The position numbers and the translations under genes were made by a program. A stretch of 64,000 nt of DNA from Nocardia abscessus (GTDB taxonomy: Bacteria; Actinomycetota; Actinomycetes; Mycobacteriales; Mycobacteriaceae), in the NCBI RefSeq assembly GCF_015477775.1, contig NZ_JADLQO010000012.1, positions 124,001 to 188,000 of the forward strand. Reading direction: 5' to 3'. The notes under the pieces were generated by a model. The model was not told the DNA's origin and searched no databases. It worked only from the letters and a program-made list of their open reading frames with translations. This document shows, in pieces, positions 60,621 through 64,000 of the stretch; position 1 is the first letter of the stretch, and each line of letters starts with the position of its first letter.

Positions 60621-62426
60621 TCAGACGAGCAGCTCGCCGGTGGCGTTGTGCGTCGGCGCGGCGAGCACCGTTGCGGTGTGCCCGGATTCGACGATGCGCC
60701 CGTGATCGAGGACGAGCAGCGCGGGGCAGTATTCGGCGACCAGAGCCATGTCGTGGGTGATGATCAGCAGGGCGGTGCCGCGCTCGGCCCGGATCCGGTC
60801 CAGCAGGCCCATGATCGCCACCGCGGTGGTGTGATCGAGAGCCGAGGTGATCTCGTCGCACAGGAGCACGGCGGGCTCGGCGGCGAGGGCGCGGGCCAGC
60901 GCCACCCGTTGGCGCTGTCCGCCGGACAGCTCGTGTGGGTAGCGGGCGGCCAGGTCGGCGGACAGCTCGACCGCGGCCAGGAGTTCGGTGATCCGCCCCG
61001 CGAGGTCCCGGCGCGCGACGCCTCCGATCCGCCGCAGCGGGCGGCCGAGCGTCTGCGCGACCGTGCGGCGCGGGTTGAGCGCGGACCTGGGGTTCTGGGT
61101 GACCAACTGAATGCCGCCCGCGCCATATCGGATTCGCCTCTTCGCGCCCACGGCGATCCGGTGCCCGCGCAGCTCGAGCGAACCGTTCGCCGAACGGTGC
61201 AGGCCCGCGATCACGCGCGCCAAAGTGGTCTTGCCCGCGCCCGACGCACCGACCACCGCGAGCGCCGAACCCGCCTCCAGCGCGAGGTCGATGTCGGCGA
61301 GCACCTGGTGTCCGCTGATCGAAGCGCTGATGTCCCGAGCGCGCAGCACGACGTCCGGCGACCGGTTGTCCGTCGCGACAACGGCCGGAGAGCTGTGGCC
61401 GTTGCGCGAGACCGCTACGTCCCACGCCCGAGCCGAGGCGAGGTCGCCGTCGCCGTCGCCGTCGCGGTCGCGGTCGCGGTCGTTGCAGGCTTCGGGCACA
61501 GCGGGTTTCGACTCGCGTCCGCCGATGGATTCGCCGCCGATCGGCACCGGCACGGGTTCGGGTTCGGCACGGCCACCGAGCGCCGGGCCGTCGGCCGGGT
61601 CCGCGGACGAGACATGCGGGTGCTTCGCCGACTCGGCCGCGATGTCGAAACGTGGTGTGGGCCCGGAGGCTTTTCGTCGAATCGCAGCCGAGAACACGGA
61701 TGGGCGGAGGGCGCCGAGTTCGACCACGTCGTCCGCGATCGAGTGCACGAGGGCGGTGTCGTGACCGGACAGCAGGATCGCCGCCGACCGCTCCCGCGCG
61801 ATTTCCGCGAGTTGTCCGGCGATGTCGGTGCGCAGCGCGCCGTGCAGTCCGGCCAGCGGCTCGTCGAGCACCAGCACACCTGTCCGGCGGATCAGCGCCC
61901 TGGCGAGAGCGACGCGGCGCTGCTGGCCGCCGGAGAGTTCACCGGGGCGGCGGCGCAGGTACTCGGACGAGAGGCCGACCAGCGCGAGCGTCTCGGTCAA
62001 CGTGGAATCGGACGCCTTCGGCGCCACCTCGCGCAGCAGGGCGCGCACCCGCAGCAGCGGGTTCAGCGCGGAACCCGGATCCTGTCCGACGTAGGCGATG
62101 TGTCGACGCCGAAACCGCTGCAATGCAGCAGGGTTCAGCGCGAATACCTCGTGCCCGGCGACCGATGCCGACCCGGTCGCCCGCGCCGAGGCGGAGGGCA
62201 ACTGTCCGACCAAAGCCCGCATCACCGTCGTCTTGCCCGAACCGGACGGACCGGTGAGCGCCGTGACCGTGCCCGCCGGTATCCGGAACGTCGCGGGACC
62301 GGCCAATTCCCGCCCGTCCGGGCCGAGCACGGTCAGACCGTCGACCGCGACGAGGGCGCTGGTCACCGGTTCGGCATCGTCCGCCCCCGCCGTCCGGCGG
62401 TCCCGTTTCGTGACGCTCACGTTCAT
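60621..62426 (-). CDS. Fused dual ATPase of an oligopeptide/nickel-type ABC importer
   Basis: About 601 residues holding two complete ABC cassettes. N-terminal: Walker A GPSGSGKTT, signature LSGGQQRRVALARAL, Walker B VLVLDEPLAGL. C-terminal: Walker A GASGAGKTT, signature LSGGQRQRVALARAL, Walker B VLLCDEITSALD. Both have the NPRSALNP-type motif (QDPGSALNP, QNPRSALNP) of DppD/DppF-like subunits, so one polypeptide replaces the usual pair. The linker (about 250-360) carries a DRDRDRDGDGDGD repeat. ATG 62426 overlaps the permease stop (ATGA). Confidence 0.9.
   Translation of the reverse strand: MNVSVTKRDRRTAGADDAEPVTSALVAVDGLTVLGPDGRELAGPATFRIPAGTVTALTGPSGSGKTTVMRALVGQLPSASARATGSASVAGHEVFALNPAALQRFRRRHIAYVGQDPGSALNPLLRVRALLREVAPKASDSTLTETLALVGLSSEYLRRRPGELSGGQQRRVALARALIRRTGVLVLDEPLAGLHGALRTDIAGQLAEIARERSAAILLSGHDTALVHSIADDVVELGALRPSVFSAAIRRKASGPTPRFDIAAESAKHPHVSSADPADGPALGGRAEPEPVPVPIGGESIGGRESKPAVPEACNDRDRDRDGDGDGDLASARAWDVAVSRNGHSSPAVVATDNRSPDVVLRARDISASISGHQVLADIDLALEAGSALAVVGASGAGKTTLARVIAGLHRSANGSLELRGHRIAVGAKRRIRYGAGGIQLVTQNPRSALNPRRTVAQTLGRPLRRIGGVARRDLAGRITELLAAVELSADLAARYPHELSGGQRQRVALARALAAEPAVLLCDEITSALDHTTAVAIMGLLDRIRAERGTALLIITHDMALVAEYCPALLVLDHGRIVESGHTATVLAAPTHNATGELLV
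61443..61482 (-). repeat. Hexanucleotide repeat in the ABC linker
   Basis: Tandem GTCGCC/GTCGCG units encode alternating Asp with Gly or Arg (DRDRDRDGDGDGD) in the inter-domain linker. Such units are prone to length change by slippage. Confidence 0.75.
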
Positions 62427-63253
62427 TCCCGTTCCCCTCGTCCGAACGCCGACACCGCCAGGTTCACGCTCACCGCGACGATCGCGATCGCGAGGCTCGG
62501 GGCGAGCACCGCCCAGGGATTGAGCAGCATGCCGGAGGCGTTCTCGCGCACCATGACCGCCCAGTTGCTCGCACCGAGCGTGGTGGGCAGTTGCAGGAAG
62601 GACGCGGTGCTCACCAGGTAGACGCCAGCGACGAAACGCAACCCGAGCTGAGTCGTCCACACCGCACGCAGATTCGGGATCACTTCCCGGAAGACCAGAT
62701 GCGTCAGCGATTCACCGGCGGCTTGCGCGCTCTCGACGTATCCGGATGCCGCGACCCCCGCCGCGGCGGCCGTGAAGATCCGCGCGCAATAGGGAACTCC
62801 GAACAGCAGTGCCACCACGATCAGCCCCGGGACGCCCGCGTCCGGCCACGAGGTCAGCACGAGCAGGATTCCCAGTACCGCGGGGACGAGGATGAAGAAT
62901 TCGGTGCCGAGTTCGATCCACGCGCCGATCCGCGGGCGCAGTGCCGCGACCGCGCCGAGCACGCAGGCCGCGCCGGTCACCAGCACCGCGATGACTGCCG
63001 CCACCAGCAGCAATCCCCAACCGCCGTAGAGCAGCTGGCTGAGCACGTCGCGGCCGAGCCGGTCGGTGCCCAGCGGCGCGCCGCCGCCGGGATCGCCGAA
63101 CGGGATGCCGATCGCCTCCTCGGCGGGGTGCGGCGCCAGCGTCGGCCCCAGCGCCGCCAGCAGGGTGACGAAGAGGGCGGGAGCGACGATCAGCCGGCCG
63201 AGCCCTCGCCGGACCGGACGCGTGAGGTCGATCGATACGTTCATCACGTTCAC
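62423..63253 (-). CDS. ABC transporter permease, DppC type
   Basis: A permease of about 276 residues with six membrane segments. The family start (LGTDRLGRDVLSQLLYGG, about 75-92) and the EAA loop (YVESAQAAGESLTHLVFREVIPNL) identify it as the second permease of a dipeptide/oligopeptide/nickel-type importer. GTG 63253 overlaps the stop of the first permease (GTGA), so I prefer it to ATG 63244, and its own stop overlaps the ATPase start. Confidence 0.9.
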   Translation of the reverse strand: MNVMNVSIDLTRPVRRGLGRLIVAPALFVTLLAALGPTLAPHPAEEAIGIPFGDPGGGAPLGTDRLGRDVLSQLLYGGWGLLLVAAVIAVLVTGAACVLGAVAALRPRIGAWIELGTEFFILVPAVLGILLVLTSWPDAGVPGLIVVALLFGVPYCARIFTAAAAGVAASGYVESAQAAGESLTHLVFREVIPNLRAVWTTQLGLRFVAGVYLVSTASFLQLPTTLGASNWAVMVRENASGMLLNPWAVLAPSLAIAIVAVSVNLAVSAFGRGERE

Positions 63254-64000
63254 CGCCGCCCCCGCAACGACCAGCTGCGGATGCCGTCGGCGACGGCCAG
63301 CATGACCATGATGACGACTCCCGACAGCGCGACCACCGCGGCGACCACCGAGGTGTCGCGGTCGGCCACCGAACCGGCCAGCACCGCGCCGAGACCGGGG
63401 TAGTTGAAGAGGGTCTCCACCACCAGGGCGCCACCGAGCAGCATCCCGACCGTGGTGGCGAAACTGGCGACGATCGTCGGCAACGCGAACGGCAGCACGT
63501 GCCGCGCCAGGACCACGCGGCCCGAAAGCCCGTCCAGCACCGCGCTTTCCACGTGCGGCGCCAGCGCCGCGTCGGACAGGGCGGCGCGCACCACCCTGGT
63601 GTTCCAGCCGATCTGGGGCAGCGCGAGCGCGAGCACCGGCAGTACCAGCATCTCGGGGCCCGCCGGGAATCCGGACCGGCCGGTGATGGTGACCGCGGGC
63701 AGCCAGCCGAGAGCCAGCGCGAACACCAGGATCAGCACCGTGGAGATCACGAACTCGGGAATCGCCACCGCCGCGGTCGTCGTCGGCTGCAACACCCGCG
63801 CCGCCGCGCCGCCCGGACGGCTCGCCCACCACGCGCCGAGCGCGAGCGACGCGAGCACGGTCACCGCGAGAGCGAGCCCGCCGAGCAGCAGCGTGGGCGG
63901 GAACTTGTCCACCAGCAGGTCGTTGACCGGCCGCCCGCGCGCGGTTCGCCCGAAATCGCCGGTCACGACGCCCGCTATCCAGTCCGAGAACCGCACCGCC
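63250..64000 (-). CDS. ABC transporter permease, DppB type (5' end outside window)
   Basis: The C-terminal 249 residues or so of the first permease: RFSDWIAGVVTGDFGRTARGRPVNDLLVDKFPPTLLLGGLALAVT is the family's mid-region after the first membrane helix, and LAPHVESAVLDGLSGRVVLARHVLPFALPTIVASFATTVGMLLGGALVVETLFNYPG is the EAA loop and following helices. The N-terminal 80-100 residues lie beyond the window edge. A substrate-binding protein probably precedes it outside the window. Confidence 0.9.
   Translation of the reverse strand, partial: AVRFSDWIAGVVTGDFGRTARGRPVNDLLVDKFPPTLLLGGLALAVTVLASLALGAWWASRPGGAAARVLQPTTTAAVAIPEFVISTVLILVFALALGWLPAVTITGRSGFPAGPEMLVLPVLALALPQIGWNTRVVRAALSDAALAPHVESAVLDGLSGRVVLARHVLPFALPTIVASFATTVGMLLGGALVVETLFNYPGLGAVLAGSVADRDTSVVAAVVALSGVVIMVMLAVADGIRSWSLRGRR

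Noticed and set aside
61443..61482. CRISPR or regulatory repeat array
   Set aside because: Short hexamer repeats inside a continuous coding frame, with no spacers.

Overview
The window comes from a high-GC, mycolic-acid-containing actinomycete, most likely Nocardia or a close relative. The evidence is an ESX-type PPE/EspG operon, a mycothiol S-conjugate amidase, DUF3558/DUF4307/DUF501 proteins, and two blocks whose gene order matches Mycobacterium tuberculosis as I remember it. Those blocks are glyA-coaA-(2Z,6E)-FPP synthase-trhA-DUF255-mca-DUF4307-greA-metB-cbs-GDSL-fadA (the Rv1093 to Rv1074 neighbourhood, with insertions) and lpqU-eno-ftsB-DUF501-ppx (Rv1022 to Rv1026). Many genes appear to make leaderless mRNAs: a TANNNT box followed by 6-8 bases and then ATG or GTG.

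Layout. 0.1-5 kb: a flavin monooxygenase, then an ESX-substrate operon (EspC-like substrate, DUF3558 lipoprotein, PPE-like protein, EspG chaperone) and an NTF2-like protein. 5-13 kb: glyA, a TetR regulator divergent from a hotdog thioesterase across twin palindromic operators, a deazaflavin-type reductase, a 37-residue peptide gene, a DUF885 protein, coaA, a short-chain cis-prenyltransferase and trhA. 13-17 kb: a membrane nucleotide cyclase and a DUF255 protein. 17-21 kb: the most unusual region. Six tandem hairpin RNAs that I read as bacterial Y RNAs lie upstream of a TROVE/Ro60 (rsr) gene. The first two carry a circularly permuted tRNA mimic (T-arm, acceptor hairpin, D-arm) and the others show progressively less of it. 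The rsr frame is broken by one base in a G run. A GyrI-like pseudogene and a DinB-fold gene lie among the RNAs.

21-38 kb: an FAD oxidoreductase, then mca, DUF4307, greA (with an attenuator-like leader), metB, a glutaryl-CoA-dehydrogenase-like enzyme, an MscS-like membrane protein, a tandem-HD/LuxR regulator, DUF4254 behind a complex leader, cbs, a GDSL hydrolase, a thiolase, a BI-1 protein and an RNA methyltransferase. 38-48 kb: lipoproteins, a DUF6153-DUF305 pair and a stand-alone NRPS with A-T-C-A-T-reductase order that should release a dipeptide aldehyde. 48-56 kb: a tethered substrate-binding-like protein, an SDR, a tRNA with a UAA anticodon but a short variable loop, ribonuclease Z and an amino-acid permease. 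56-64 kb: an overlapping ppx-DUF501-ftsB unit, eno, lpqU and an oligopeptide/nickel-type ABC transporter cut by the window end.

The core blocks are housekeeping: one-carbon and CoA metabolism, transsulfuration, mycothiol detoxification, transcription elongation, glycolysis, division and polyphosphate/(p)ppGpp metabolism. The accessory parts are the Ro/Y-RNA cluster, the NRPS and the ESX substrate operon. Gene orders in other species and family assignments are from memory; no database search was run.
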